Numbered from the stretch's first letter, positions 1-12,868 are shown. The stretch: DNA of 64,000 nt from Gemmatimonadota bacterium (GCA_022825135.1 JAJDYN010000014.1:62001-126000); one strand, 5' to 3'. The notes: generated by a model from the sequence alone, not told the origin. Numbers and translations: made by a program.

Positions 1-2075
1 TTGAAGAGCCCGACCTCGCCGGTGTGGCGCAGGTGGGTGCCGCCGCACAGCTCGGTGCCTACCCCGGGAATCGTGATCGTGCGCACACGGTCGCCGTACT
101 TCTCGCCGAAGAGCGCCATCGCGCCCGCGGCGATCGCTTCGTCGTAGGTCGACTCCCCTACCTCGACGGGGTAGTCGCGCCATACCGCCTCGTTGACGAA
201 GGACTCCACGCCCTCGATCTCCTCGGCCGCCATCGGCCCCGAGTGGGCGAAGTCGAAGCGGAGCCGGTCGGGTGCCACCAGCGACCCCTGCTGGGTCGCG
301 TGCTCGCCCAGCACGGACCGGAGCGCCGCGTGCAGAAGGTGAGTCGCGGTATGGTTTCGCTCGGTGTCGTGCCGGACATCTTCGGGTACCTGGGCAAGCA
401 CGGACAGCGGCCCCGAATCCAGAGGCGGCGGGTCCCCCTCCAGCGGTCCGATCAGTGCCGTTCGCCCCTCCACCCGTTCGACCCGCTCGACCGAGAGCCG
501 CCATCCGTCGCCGGTGACCGTGCCCCGATCGGAGATCTGGCCGCCGGCCTCCACGTAGAACGGGTTCTCGCGCAGCTGCATGTGCCACGCTCCGGCGCCT
601 TGCCCTTCGCGCACCGCGATCACCTCGGTGGACACGCCGCGCTGATCGTATCCGACGAAGGTCTGCTCGGCATCTTCGGTCAGGTGCTGCCAGGGGAGCG
701 TGAGGCTGAGGTTTCCGGAAACGCCCGGCTCCCCGGACCTCGCAGAGCCACTCAGCTTCCCTCGACTCCGCTCCCGCTGCCTCTCCAGCGCCTTCTCGAA
801 CCCCTCCACGTCCACCGAGTACCCCCGCTCCCGCGCCATCACCTGGGTGAGGTCGAGCGGAAAGCCGAAGGTGTCGTACAGGCGGAAGGCGTCCTCCCCC
901 CCGATCGCGCCGCCCGGGGCCCGACCTCCCTCCGACACGATCGTCTCGAAGCGCTCCATCCCCCCTTCGATGGTGGTCAGGAAGCGCTCTTCCTCCCCCC
1001 GCGTTATCGCCCGGATGTGATCCGCCCGCTCGACCAGCCCGGGATACGCCTCGCCCATGGCCGAGATCACCGCGTCCACAACCTCGACGAGCGTGGGCTC
1101 GCGGCGCCCCAGCAGCCAGGCGTGCCGCACACCCCGCCGCAGGATCCGCCGCAGCACGTAGCCCCGCCCCTCGTTGGACGGATAGACTCCGTCACCGAGC
1201 AGGAAGGCCACGGCGCGGCTGTGGTCGGCGAGCACCCGGTAGCTCACCCCTTCCGGCGCCTCAGGATCGTACGCCTTCCCCATGACCTCGCCCGCGCGCT
1301 CCAGCAGCGGCCGGAAGAGATCGATGTGGTAGTTGGAGTCCACGCCCTGGAGCACCGTGGCCAGGCGCTCGAGCCCCGCCCCGGTGTCGATGGAGGGCGC
1401 CGGCAGCGGGTGCTGCGCACCCTCCTCGTCCCGGTTGAACTGCATGAACACGAGGTTCCACAACTCGAGGAACTCACCCCGCTCGCCCTTCTCCTCGAAC
1501 TCTTCGACCGGGAGGTCCACGCCCCGCTCCCCTTCCGGCCGCAGGTCGTAGTGCACCTCCGAGCACGGCCCGCAGGGTCCCGTGTCGGCCATCTGCCAGA
1601 AGTTGTCCTTGTCGCCCAGCCGGTAGATGCGCGAACGCGCGAGTCCCGCCACCTCATGCCACAGCTCGGCCGCCTCGTCGTCGGTGTAGTGCACCGTCGC
1701 GTACAACCGATCCGGATCCATGCCCAGTTCGACGGTCAGGAAGTCCCAGGCGTAGCGGATGGCCTCGCGCTTGAAATAGTCCCCGAACGAGAAGTTTCCG
1801 AGCATCTCGAAGAAGGTGTGGTGGCGCGCGGTGCGCCCCACCTCCTCCAGATCGTTGTGCTTCCCGCCGGCGCGGAGGCATTTCTGGGAGGTTACCGCGG
1901 TCCGGTGCGGCGCAGACTCCTCCCCAAGGAACACGCTCTTGAACTGGACCATGCCCGCGTTCGTGAACAGCAGGCTTGGATCGTTTCCGGGAACCAGCGA
2001 TGAGCTCGATACGACACCGTGTCCGCGCTCCTCGAAGAAGCCCAGAAAGCGCCGGCGGATTTCAGCAGTGTCCAT
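1..2075 (-). CDS. alaS: alanyl-tRNA synthetase (3' part beyond window start)
   Basis: Reverse-strand translation MDTAEIRRRFLGFFEERGHGVVSSSSLVPGNDPSLLFTNAGMVQFKSVFLG...TSQKCLRAGGKHNDLEEVGRTARHHTFFEMLGNFSFGDYFK, classic AlaS N-terminus; runs off the window. Confidence 0.95.
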   Translation of the reverse strand, partial: MDTAEIRRRFLGFFEERGHGVVSSSSLVPGNDPSLLFTNAGMVQFKSVFLGEESAPHRTAVTSQKCLRAGGKHNDLEEVGRTARHHTFFEMLGNFSFGDYFKREAIRYAWDFLTVELGMDPDRLYATVHYTDDEAAELWHEVAGLARSRIYRLGDKDNFWQMADTGPCGPCSEVHYDLRPEGERGVDLPVEEFEEKGERGEFLELWNLVFMQFNRDEEGAQHPLPAPSIDTGAGLERLATVLQGVDSNYHIDLFRPLLERAGEVMGKAYDPEAPEGVSYRVLADHSRAVAFLLGDGVYPSNEGRGYVLRRILRRGVRHAWLLGRREPTLVEVVDAVISAMGEAYPGLVERADHIRAITRGEEERFLTTIEGGMERFETIVSEGGRAPGGAIGGEDAFRLYDTFGFPLDLTQVMARERGYSVDVEGFEKALERQRERSRGKLSGSARSGEPGVSGNLSLTLPWQHLTEDAEQTFVGYDQRGVSTEVIAVREGQGAGAWHMQLRENPFYVEAGGQISDRGTVTGDGWRLSVERVERVEGRTALIGPLEGDPPPLDSGPLSVLAQVPEDVRHDTERNHTATHLLHAALRSVLGEHATQQGSLVAPDRLRFDFAHSGPMAAEEIEGVESFVNEAVWRDYPVEVGESTYDEAIAAGAMALFGEKYGDRVRTITIPGVGTELCGGTHLRHTGEVGLF

Positions 2076-2187
2076 CTCCAAAGGGCCAGGTGGGGGACAG
2101 CGGCGCCGCCCGATACGGGACGCCAGTCCCTAGGATAACCGCGCCCCGCAGCCGGGCTCAATACACGCGGCCGGCTCCCTTCGCGAC

Positions 2188-3339
<1,152 letters not shown>

Positions 3340-3358
3340 CGCTGTATGTCTCCGTCGG

Positions 3359-3370
3359 GTTCGCGTGAAC
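3359..3370. promoter_or_regulatory. candidate LexA/SOS-like operator GTTC-GCGT-GAAC upstream of recA
   Basis: GTTC-N4-GAAC dyad 19 nt upstream of the recA start codon. Confidence 0.4.
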
Positions 3371-3587
3371 GAGGAAGTGCGATCCAAGATACGAGACCCG
3401 AACAGAAAGCGAAAGGGGCTCGCGCGAGATGAAACATAACGGGTCCCCTTTGACACCTGGAATGTCTGTTCGGGACGACCTCGGGGCCCCCGTTGCGGAG
3501 CGACGGCTACTCCTGTTCTCTTTTTTGACGGGCGGGCAAATGGTCCGCCCGCTTCGACTGGAAGTCACTCAGCTGGAGCTGCTGATC

Positions 3588-4400
3588 ATGAGGACGAGAA
3601 GAACCCTGCTCCCGCCCCTGTTCGCCTTCGTGCTCGCCGCCCCGCCGGTCGCCGCGCAGGAAATCACCGACCACGCGGACTTCACCCGGATCCTCGAGGA
3701 CGTCGTCCAGGCGCCGCGGGTGGACTACTCCGCCCTGCAGGACCGCCGGACGGACCTGACCGCCTACCTCGATCAACTCGCGGGCACGGACCCGGCCGCG
3801 CTCGAGTCGGCGCCCGACGACGTCCAGCTCGCGTTCTGGATCAACGCCTACAACGCCTGCATGCTGGATCGGGTGTCGGCGAACTATCCGATCCGGAAGA
3901 ACGCGGGTCTCGTGGGCTCGATCCGCAACGCGTTCGCCGACCGGCCCGACAACTCCGTCTGGCAGATCCGCGACGTCTTCACCGGAGCCTTCTGCGACGT
4001 GGCCGGGGCGACGCGCTCGCTCGACGAGATCGAGCACGAGATCATCCGGCCCACGTGGGGTGAGCCGCGCATCCACTTCGCCGTCAACTGCGCGGCATTG
4101 AGCTGCCCGCCGCTGGCGGCCGAGGCCTACGTGCCGGAGCGCCTCGAGGGTCAGCTCGATCGAGCCGTGCGTGGCCTGGTGGAGAATCCCGAGCACTTCC
4201 TGATCGACCGCTCGGGCGCCGGATCTCTCACCCTGAACCGGGTGCTTGACTGGTACGGCGATGACTTCGGAGGAAGAGACGGCCTGCTCGACTTCTTCGC
4301 CCGATACCTGCCCGAGGAGGATGCCGAATTCCTCCGGCGCCCGGGCGTCGAGGTGCGCTACTTCGAATACGACTGGACGCTGAACGACCTCGACCCGTGA
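3588..4400 (+). CDS. DUF547 domain-containing exported protein
   Basis: Signal peptide MRTRRTLLPPLFAFVLAAPPVAAQ; FWINAYNACMLDRV...IHFAVNCAALSCPPL...YLP typical of DUF547. Confidence 0.85.
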   Translation: MRTRRTLLPPLFAFVLAAPPVAAQEITDHADFTRILEDVVQAPRVDYSALQDRRTDLTAYLDQLAGTDPAALESAPDDVQLAFWINAYNACMLDRVSANYPIRKNAGLVGSIRNAFADRPDNSVWQIRDVFTGAFCDVAGATRSLDEIEHEIIRPTWGEPRIHFAVNCAALSCPPLAAEAYVPERLEGQLDRAVRGLVENPEHFLIDRSGAGSLTLNRVLDWYGDDFGGRDGLLDFFARYLPEEDAEFLRRPGVEVRYFEYDWTLNDLDP

Positions 4401-5116
4401 CCGGCGCCACCCTGGGGGTGGTGATCCCGACGATAGACGAAGCGGGTTATCTGCCCCGATTGCTGGCCGACCTGGCGGAAGTTCAACTTCCGCTTCGTGT
4501 CGTGGTTTCGGACGGCGGTTCAGCCGACGACACCCTCGACCTCGCCCGCGCGGGAGGCGCCGTGTGCGTGTCCGGGCCCCGGGGGCGGGCCGCCCAGTTG
4601 AACGCGGGCGCCCGGGCGCTCGACACCCCCTGGCTCCTCTTCCTGCACGCCGACTCCCGGCTCCCGTCGGCCTCCCGCTCCGCCCTCGTCTCCGCGGTCC
4701 ACTCCGACAACGGTCCGGCGGCGGCGTATTTCCCGTTCCGCCTGTGCGGGCGTGGCTGGTTCTGGCGCCTGGTCGAGGCCGGACAGCGCGTGCGCGAGAG
4801 CCTGACCGGGCTCGTCTATGGCGACCAGGGCCTGCTGGTGCGGCGCGAGGCCTTCGAAGCGGTCGGCGGTTACCCGGAACTGCCTCTCATGGAGGATGTC
4901 GAGATGGTTCGCCGACTGCGTCGCTGGGGCGGGATCGCGCGCCTGCCCGGACCTTTGCCGACCAGCGCCAGAACCTACCTGCGCTTCGGAAGATGGAAGG
5001 TCTGGCTGCGCAACGGGGCGGTCGTCTCCCTGTATCTGGCCGGAGTCGCGCCGGAGCGCCTGGCGCGCTGGTATCCAGAGCGGTTCCCGGCGTCGGAGAA
5101 CGGGCGCAACCGGTGA
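4397..5116 (+). CDS. glycosyltransferase, TIGR04283-type (rSAM/selenodomain-associated transferase 2)
   Basis: VVIPTIDEAGYLPRLLADL...VVSDGGSADDT...GPRGRAAQLNAGA...FLHADSRLP...YGDQGLLVRREAFEAVGGYPELPLMEDVEMVRRLRR; GTGA overlap with upstream gene. Confidence 0.85.
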   Translation: MTGATLGVVIPTIDEAGYLPRLLADLAEVQLPLRVVVSDGGSADDTLDLARAGGAVCVSGPRGRAAQLNAGARALDTPWLLFLHADSRLPSASRSALVSAVHSDNGPAAAYFPFRLCGRGWFWRLVEAGQRVRESLTGLVYGDQGLLVRREAFEAVGGYPELPLMEDVEMVRRLRRWGGIARLPGPLPTSARTYLRFGRWKVWLRNGAVVSLYLAGVAPERLARWYPERFPASENGRNR

Positions 5117-5727
5117 CCCGCGACGTGGAGCGCACCCTCATCGTATTCGCCAAGGTGCCCCGTCCGGGGCGCGTCAAGACGCGACTTGCCGCCGCCATCG
5201 GAGACGTCGAAGCCGCATCGCTGTACACCATCATGGGGCGCCGGGTGCTGGACGGCGTTCGCGGCGGGCATTATCGCCTGGTCGTCTACATCGATCCCGC
5301 GAATGAGCTGGCCGCGGCCCGCGAGTGGCTGGGAGCGGCGGGCGTCGGATTCAGGCCCCAGGAAGGCGACGACCTGGGCGAGCGCCTGGCGGACGCCTTC
5401 CGGCGCGAGTTCCGGCGGGCGCCGCAGGTGTGCGCGATCGGCACCGACGCCCCCGCGGTGGATCGTCGCGTCGTCGAGGGCGCCTTCGCCGAACTCTCGG
5501 CGCACGACCTCGTGCTGGGTCCCGCGCTGGACGGCGGATACTACCTGATCGGCGCGACCGGCTACTGGCCCGACCTCTTCCGCGACGTGCCCTGGAGCAC
5601 CGGGGGAGTCATGAGCACGACGCTGGCCCGGGCGCGTGCCCTGAAGCTGCGGACGGCCGCTCTCGAGCCGCTGCCGGACATCGACACCGTCGAAGACCTG
5701 GAACGGGCGGGCATTTCCCGGACGTGA
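5113..5727 (+). CDS. glycosyltransferase, TIGR04282-type (rSAM/selenodomain-associated transferase 1)
   Basis: LIVFAKVPRPGRVKTRLAAAIG...IGTDAPAVDR...LGPALDGGYYLIG; GTGA overlap. Confidence 0.85.
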   Translation: MTRDVERTLIVFAKVPRPGRVKTRLAAAIGDVEAASLYTIMGRRVLDGVRGGHYRLVVYIDPANELAAAREWLGAAGVGFRPQEGDDLGERLADAFRREFRRAPQVCAIGTDAPAVDRRVVEGAFAELSAHDLVLGPALDGGYYLIGATGYWPDLFRDVPWSTGGVMSTTLARARALKLRTAALEPLPDIDTVEDLERAGISRT

Positions 5728-5732
5728 CGAAA

Positions 5733-5761
5733 CCCGCCCCGGCCACCGGTGCCGGGACGGG
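5733..5761. terminator. terminator-like hairpin between convergent genes
   Basis: CCCGcCCCGGC-caccggt-GCCGGGaCGGG, one mismatch, between convergent stops. Confidence 0.5.
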
Positions 5762-5794
5762 CTTCGCGGACCTTGCGGGAAACGCGGGAAAGCG

Positions 5795-7198
5795 TCAGCC
5801 CCGCACCCGAGCCGGCAGTTCGTACGGCTGCCAGCGTCCCGGAGTCACGGGCACGTAGATCATCGGGATCGGGTCCGCGCCGGCCGCGGCCGACTCCGCG
5901 AAGAGGGGCACGCCCAGCCACTCGCCGACCCGGGTGATCGTGGTGCAGTTCGGGCTGATCTGCTCGCCCACCTTCTCGTACGGGTAGTCCCCGTGCTCGA
6001 TCTCGCTGTCGTTGTTGAACCACTCGGCGTCCGCCGCGTATACGCCGCCCAGCGCATCCAGGGCAATCACTTCCGCGCCTTCGGGCGTGGCCATCACGGT
6101 GCCGTTCTCACCTGTCGCGAGGCACAGGGTCCGCTCCGCGCTGAGTTCGATCGGGATCTCGGTGGTGCGCTCGATGACGACCGTGTCCGGCGGCGGAGCC
6201 GGGAGCTGGATCGGCTCCGGACGCGGCATCAGTTCGGGGCTGCACAGCACGCCGCCGCCGCCCGGACAGAGCGCCAGCGAAGCCATCACGCCGAAGCGGG
6301 AACTGCGGTATATGGTGGAGTTCTCGACGTGCTGAATCCCCAGCACGTAGGCGCCCGCCCGAATCCCGCCCACATCCAGCTGCAGCCCGGTGTTGACGTC
6401 CCATCCGTCGTATTCGCCCATGAGGTTCAGGAGCACCCCCCGGGAGAGCTGGACGTGCAGCGCGGTGGCCGCGAGCCAGCCGTGCGAATAGCGCCTCCCG
6501 TACCAGCCGAGATCGCTTCCGCTCCCGCCGAACATCCCCGTTCCGTAGCCCAGCCCGAAGGTCAGGTCGTGCTCGGGAAGGGCGTCGCTGTCCAGGCCGG
6601 CGAGCTGGAAGGTCGCCATCGCGTAGGGAGAGAACGAGGTCGACATGTCGTCCACCAGGCCTCCCTCGTAGTGGTCGTAGAACCGGATGTCGGGAAATCC
6701 GAGGCGGGGGGGAATGTGATCGCGGCCATCTCCGAAGGAAGGTCCGCTCACGAAGCGCGTGCCCACCGCCAGCCCGAACCCCGACGACTCGGGCTTGACC
6801 AGCGCGACCCGGCCGAACGCGCCGACCATGTTCCCGCCGCTCTCGGCATCGGCGAAATTCTGGAAGGAGGCGCCCACCTCCAGGCGGTCGAAGAGGCCGA
6901 TCGCAACCGACGCGTCCTGCAGCCACTGGCTCCACTCGCCCGGGAGACGACCCTTTTCGATCCCTCTCTGCGATATGAATACGCGCTCGTCGACGCTGAT
7001 CCCGAACCCCGAATAGGTGCCCGTGATCGCGAGATGCGGGAGCGTGGAAGCGGCCGGAACGTTGAAGAATCCGGAACCGTACCGCAGCGTGCTGCCCATC
7101 TTGGTGCTCTGCGCGTCGAGCGGCTGAACCTGAGCAGCCGCGGCCAGCGCCACGAGGAACAGGGCCATCCAGCGCTCCCGATTGTCACGTCCTTTCAT
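5795..7198 (-). CDS. hypothetical exported/outer-membrane protein
   Basis: N-terminal signal MKGRDNRERWMALFLVALAAAAQVQPLDAQ; glycine/aromatic-rich alternating segments; no family recognised. Confidence 0.7.
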   Translation of the reverse strand: MKGRDNRERWMALFLVALAAAAQVQPLDAQSTKMGSTLRYGSGFFNVPAASTLPHLAITGTYSGFGISVDERVFISQRGIEKGRLPGEWSQWLQDASVAIGLFDRLEVGASFQNFADAESGGNMVGAFGRVALVKPESSGFGLAVGTRFVSGPSFGDGRDHIPPRLGFPDIRFYDHYEGGLVDDMSTSFSPYAMATFQLAGLDSDALPEHDLTFGLGYGTGMFGGSGSDLGWYGRRYSHGWLAATALHVQLSRGVLLNLMGEYDGWDVNTGLQLDVGGIRAGAYVLGIQHVENSTIYRSSRFGVMASLALCPGGGGVLCSPELMPRPEPIQLPAPPPDTVVIERTTEIPIELSAERTLCLATGENGTVMATPEGAEVIALDALGGVYAADAEWFNNDSEIEHGDYPYEKVGEQISPNCTTITRVGEWLGVPLFAESAAAGADPIPMIYVPVTPGRWQPYELPARVRG

Positions 7199-7330
7199 CC
7201 CGTCACTCCCTGGGTTGGTCCATGCGCGCCGGAGCCGTGCCGGGCCCATCCGATCACCAACCTGGCGCAACATCTCGGAGTGTAAAAACTAGCCCCGGCC
7301 AGTTCCGAAAGCCAGCGAGCGGGAGGCGAT

Positions 7331-7576
7331 TCATGCGTCGCGATTCCCGGCTCCCCCGCCGTCCAGTCCCCGCATCCTCCGACCGATGGAAAACATCCAG
7401 CCCAGGAGCAGCAGCCACGCCAGCGCATAGGCGATGAAGACGTACCAGTATGGCCGCAGCGACTGCTGTGCGAGCACCTCGGTGCCCACCTGGGCGACCA
7501 GCGGGGGCGAGGACGCCAGCGACGCCGCGAGAGCGGCAAGGAGGACGATGGCGGGTCGGGGACGGAACATGTGCAT
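7331..7576 (-). CDS. CcmD-like small membrane protein
   Basis: 81 aa, signal/TM plus YVFIAYALAWLLLLGWMFSIGRRMRGLD, directly after ccmC. Confidence 0.65.
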   Translation of the reverse strand: MHMFRPRPAIVLLAALAASLASSPPLVAQVGTEVLAQQSLRPYWYVFIAYALAWLLLLGWMFSIGRRMRGLDGGGAGNRDA

Positions 7577-7588
7577 GGTCGGTTTTCC

Positions 7589-8293
7589 TTACGCTGCCCG
7601 AGGCTGGCCGCGCGTTTCGAGGGCGCGCTGGTAGCGCAGATGCTCGAGGCCGTATCTGAGGAAGAAGACGGAGAAGAAGATGAGGGTGAAAGCCAGCAGT
7701 CCGATCATGAGGGTGACCAGCATGTCCGCGTCCAGCGTCGGACCTTCCTCGACATTGAGCACCACCGGCTGGGGATGGAGCGAGGGGAACCAGAGCACGC
7801 TCACGTGGACGAGAGGAATCAGCAGCGCCCCCAGCACGCCGATCACCGCCGCCATGCGCTTGCCCGCCTGCCGGTCCTCCGCCGAAGCGCGTACGAGGAA
7901 GTAGCCGACGAAGACGAACCACATGAGCAGCGTCAGGGTCAGGCGCGGCTCCCAGGTCCAGGGCGTTCCCCACGCGTACGCCGCCCAGAGCGGTCCCGAA
8001 GTGAGCATGATCGCCCCGAAGATCAGCCCGCCCTCGGCCGCGGACTGCGCCGCCCAGTCCAGCCGCTCGTCGCGCAGCCAGAGATATGCGGCTCCGCAGA
8101 GCGCGGTGATGCCGAAGGCGAGGAAGGTCACCCAGGCGGAGGGGACGTGCACGTAGAAGATCCGCTGCACGATCCCCATGGTGCGCTCCGTCCCCACCCA
8201 GAAGAAGACCAGCCAGTGGAGAACCAGTACTCCGGCGACGCCCAGAACCCCCAGAACCGTCGCCATCCATCGGATGCGAGCGAGTGACATCAT
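7589..8293 (-). CDS. ccmC: heme exporter CcmC / cytochrome c biogenesis protein CcsA family
   Basis: RIFYVHVPSAWVTFLAFG...WGTPWTWEPRLTLTLLMWFVFVGYF; ATGA overlap with ccmB. Confidence 0.9.
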   Translation of the reverse strand: MMSLARIRWMATVLGVLGVAGVLVLHWLVFFWVGTERTMGIVQRIFYVHVPSAWVTFLAFGITALCGAAYLWLRDERLDWAAQSAAEGGLIFGAIMLTSGPLWAAYAWGTPWTWEPRLTLTLLMWFVFVGYFLVRASAEDRQAGKRMAAVIGVLGALLIPLVHVSVLWFPSLHPQPVVLNVEEGPTLDADMLVTLMIGLLAFTLIFFSVFFLRYGLEHLRYQRALETRGQPRAA

Positions 8294-8970
8294 TCCTCCA
8301 CCACGTATCGAAACAGGATCGTTCCCGCCGTCAGCGCCACCACCGTGAAGGCCGCCAGCAGATAGAGGCTGCCCTCGACCTCCTGCACGGGACGCGAAGC
8401 GAAGATGCGTCCCGTGGCCGTGACACCGAAGATGACCACAGGAACGAGGAGTGGAAAGATCAGGATGGGAAGAAGGGTCTGTCCCATGTTCGTCTGCGCC
8501 GATATGGCGCTGAACAGCGTGGTGACGGCCACGAACCCAAGGGTAGCGACACCCAGCACGCCGGCCAGCAGGAGGGGGTCGTTTCCGTAGTTGAACCCGA
8601 AGAACAGCCAGTAGGCCGCCAGCGCGACGACCTCGATCAGGGTCACCAGGACGAAGTTGGAGACCACCTTGGCCAGGTATATTCCATCCAGCGGGACCGG
8701 GCTGGTGAGCAGGCCCTGGATCGCGCCCTGCTCCCGCTCCATTTCGAAGGTCCTGCCCATGCCCAGCATGCCTCCGAACAGGATCGTCATCCAGATCAGG
8801 CCGGCGGCCAGCAGCTGCATCCGCACCAGCCCCTGATCGATCGCGAAATGAAAGAGGACGGCGACCAGGACGGTCAGCGCGCCCATCGCCGCGAGCCGTT
8901 CCCCCGTGCGCACCTCCAGCAGGAGATCCTTGCGCACGATCGCCGCCACCTGCCGCAGGTAGACGGTCAC
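8290..8970 (-). CDS. ccmB: heme exporter protein CcmB
   Basis: VAAIVRKDLLLEVRTGERLAAMGALTVLVAVLF...GILTSP-like SPVPLDGIYLAKV; 6 TM; adjacent to ccmA. Confidence 0.88.
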   Translation of the reverse strand: MTVYLRQVAAIVRKDLLLEVRTGERLAAMGALTVLVAVLFHFAIDQGLVRMQLLAAGLIWMTILFGGMLGMGRTFEMEREQGAIQGLLTSPVPLDGIYLAKVVSNFVLVTLIEVVALAAYWLFFGFNYGNDPLLLAGVLGVATLGFVAVTTLFSAISAQTNMGQTLLPILIFPLLVPVVIFGVTATGRIFASRPVQEVEGSLYLLAAFTVVALTAGTILFRYVVEE

Positions 8971-9710
8971 GCCCTGCCCTCCACCGCGCGCCGATAGGAC
9001 CGTTCCAGGCCAACGGCATCCAGGTCGGCCCGCTCGGCCTCGAACACGAAGCTGCCGCGCACCTGGATCGCCACGCGATCGGCCAGCTCGAGCCCCCTCC
9101 CCAGATTGTGCGTGACCATGACGACCGTGCGGCCCCCGTCCTTCAGCGCCGAAAGCAGCTCCTGCAGCATCGCGCCGGCGTAGGCGTCGAGACCGGTGTA
9201 GGGCTCGTCGAGCAGGACGATCCCGGGATCGTGAAGCAGCGCGCGCGCCACCGCCAGCCGCTGCACCGTGCCCCGGGACAGCGTGTCCACCGGGCTGTCG
9301 GCGTAACCTTCGAGGCCGACGTCGGCCAGGCGGTCCGGCACCCGCGAGTCCAGGTCGTCGAGGCCGTGCAGGCGGCCGTAGAAGCGGAGGTTCTCGCGGG
9401 CCGTCAGGCGGCCGTACAGAAAGCTCAGGTGCGACAGGATGCCGATCCGGGCGCGCGCCGCCCGGTCTCCGACCGTGAGGGGAATCCCGGACACCCGGAC
9501 CTCCCCGGCCGTCGGGCGTAGCCCTCCGGCGAGCAGCCGCAGGAGAGAGGTCTTGCCGGCGCCGTTGGGGCCGAACACCGAGAGAAACTCGCCGGCCGCG
9601 AGGCGGAAAGAGACGTGATCCACGGCGCGCACCGGCCCGTAGTCCCGCACGAGCGACGCGGCCTCGAGGACCGGGAGGCCGGCGCGGGAGGCGGCAGCGG
9701 CGGCGGGCAT
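8967..9710 (-). CDS. ccmA: heme exporter ATP-binding protein CcmA
   Basis: ABC ATPase: GPNGAGKTSLLRLLAGG, LSRGTVQRLAVARALLHDPGIVLLDEPYTGLD. Confidence 0.88.
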   Translation of the reverse strand: MPAAAAASRAGLPVLEAASLVRDYGPVRAVDHVSFRLAAGEFLSVFGPNGAGKTSLLRLLAGGLRPTAGEVRVSGIPLTVGDRAARARIGILSHLSFLYGRLTARENLRFYGRLHGLDDLDSRVPDRLADVGLEGYADSPVDTLSRGTVQRLAVARALLHDPGIVLLDEPYTGLDAYAGAMLQELLSALKDGGRTVVMVTHNLGRGLELADRVAIQVRGSFVFEAERADLDAVGLERSYRRAVEGRA

Positions 9711-9717
9711 CAACTCA

Positions 9718-10200
9718 TCAGCTCCGCGCGGCCGGCGCGGCCTCCTCCCCGCGCTCCGACTCAAGGCGTCGGCCGCAGGCCGCGCAGAAGAGCGCCACCT
9801 CGGCGTTGGCGCTGCCGCAGCGGTCGCACAGCGTGCCCGCTCTCAGGGCGGCCCGATACGCCGCGATTTCCTGTTCGAGGTCGTCGGCCACGGTGTCCTG
9901 CGCGGGCGGAGGGCGGCCCTCCGCCTGCTCCCGGCTCCGCCGCACCTCCTGCAACGCATCCAGTGCCTCGCGCGCCAACTCGTCGCGCAAGCGGCGATAG
10001 TCGCGTTCGTCGATCTTTCCGGTCGCGAAGTCGTACTCGACGTCGCGCAGCGCCACCAGGCTCAGGTGCCTGCGCGCCTCCGCCTCGGTGAACTCCTCGT
10101 CCAGGCTCACGAGAGGCGCCTTCTCTCCACTGAACACGGGCTGCACGACGTAGAGGACCACCGCCGCGGCGACCAGAACAGCCCCCAGAACGATCATCAT
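9718..10200 (-). CDS. CcmI-like membrane protein with C-terminal zinc ribbon
   Basis: N-terminal TM, LRDVEYDFATGKIDERDYRRLRDELAREA, then CDRCGSANAEVALFCAACG. Confidence 0.65.
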   Translation of the reverse strand: MMIVLGAVLVAAAVVLYVVQPVFSGEKAPLVSLDEEFTEAEARRHLSLVALRDVEYDFATGKIDERDYRRLRDELAREALDALQEVRRSREQAEGRPPPAQDTVADDLEQEIAAYRAALRAGTLCDRCGSANAEVALFCAACGRRLESERGEEAAPAARS

Positions 10201-10254
10201 GCGTCAGGCGACGGCGAAGCCAGGGGCAGGAACCGGAGGGGACGCCAGCCCGGG

Positions 10255-12290
<2,036 letters not shown>

Positions 12291-12294
<4 letters not shown>

Positions 12295-12707
12295 CCGGCC
12301 ATCTCTTCCGGCATCGCCTCGTAGCGGCTGCCACACTTGGTCAGCACGGTCGTGGCCTCGAAGACCCCGTCGCGCCGGAAGCGTCCTTCGATGACGACTT
12401 CGGTCTCGTCGCTGAAGGTGTCCGGGAGGATGTCACGGTACTCCACCCGGAAGCTGGCGTCCTCGCGCGCCAGATCCACCACCGAGAAGTGGTGCTCGAA
12501 CGCGCCCTCGGCCTGGTAGCTCCCCTTGACCACCCGGCCGCTCACCTTCACGCCGATGTCGTGGAAGGTGTCGTCCTCGGCCACCTTGGCCATGAGTTCG
12601 ACCGGGGTCAGGTAGTAGACCATCGCCTTGTCGAAACCTGTCCAGATGAGGAAGGTCACCACCATGGCGACGCCGACCAGACCGATATAGAAGCGGCTGT
12701 TCTTCAT
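12291..12707 (-). CDS. ccmE: cytochrome c maturation protein CcmE
   Basis: TM then YYLTPVEL...VKVSGRVVKGSYQ...RVEYRDILPDTFSDETEVVIEGRFRRDGVFEATTVLTKCGSRYE. Confidence 0.88.
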
Positions 12708-12868
12708 CCGCTGCGCTCCTGTGTCCCGTGTTTCCCGGACCCGGCCCGACTGCCGCGAGCCCGGTCTTGCCAGCCTTCGGAATATAGGATGGGGGCGCGG
12801 TTTCTCAAACCTGGCAATCCGTGGATGCATCGCCGCTCGAATGCCGGGGGGAACTCGTCCACGGGCTG

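Noticed and set aside
24-2003. 659-aa plus-strand ORF
   Set aside because: Antisense to alaS, whose reverse translation is unmistakable.
3450-3455. TTGACA as a sigma-70 -35 box
   Set aside because: No convincing -10 element at 16-18 nt downstream.
4397-5727. The two 'selenodomain-associated' transferases as proof of selenium metabolism
   Set aside because: The family names are historical and such transferases occur widely without selenoproteins; circumstantial only.
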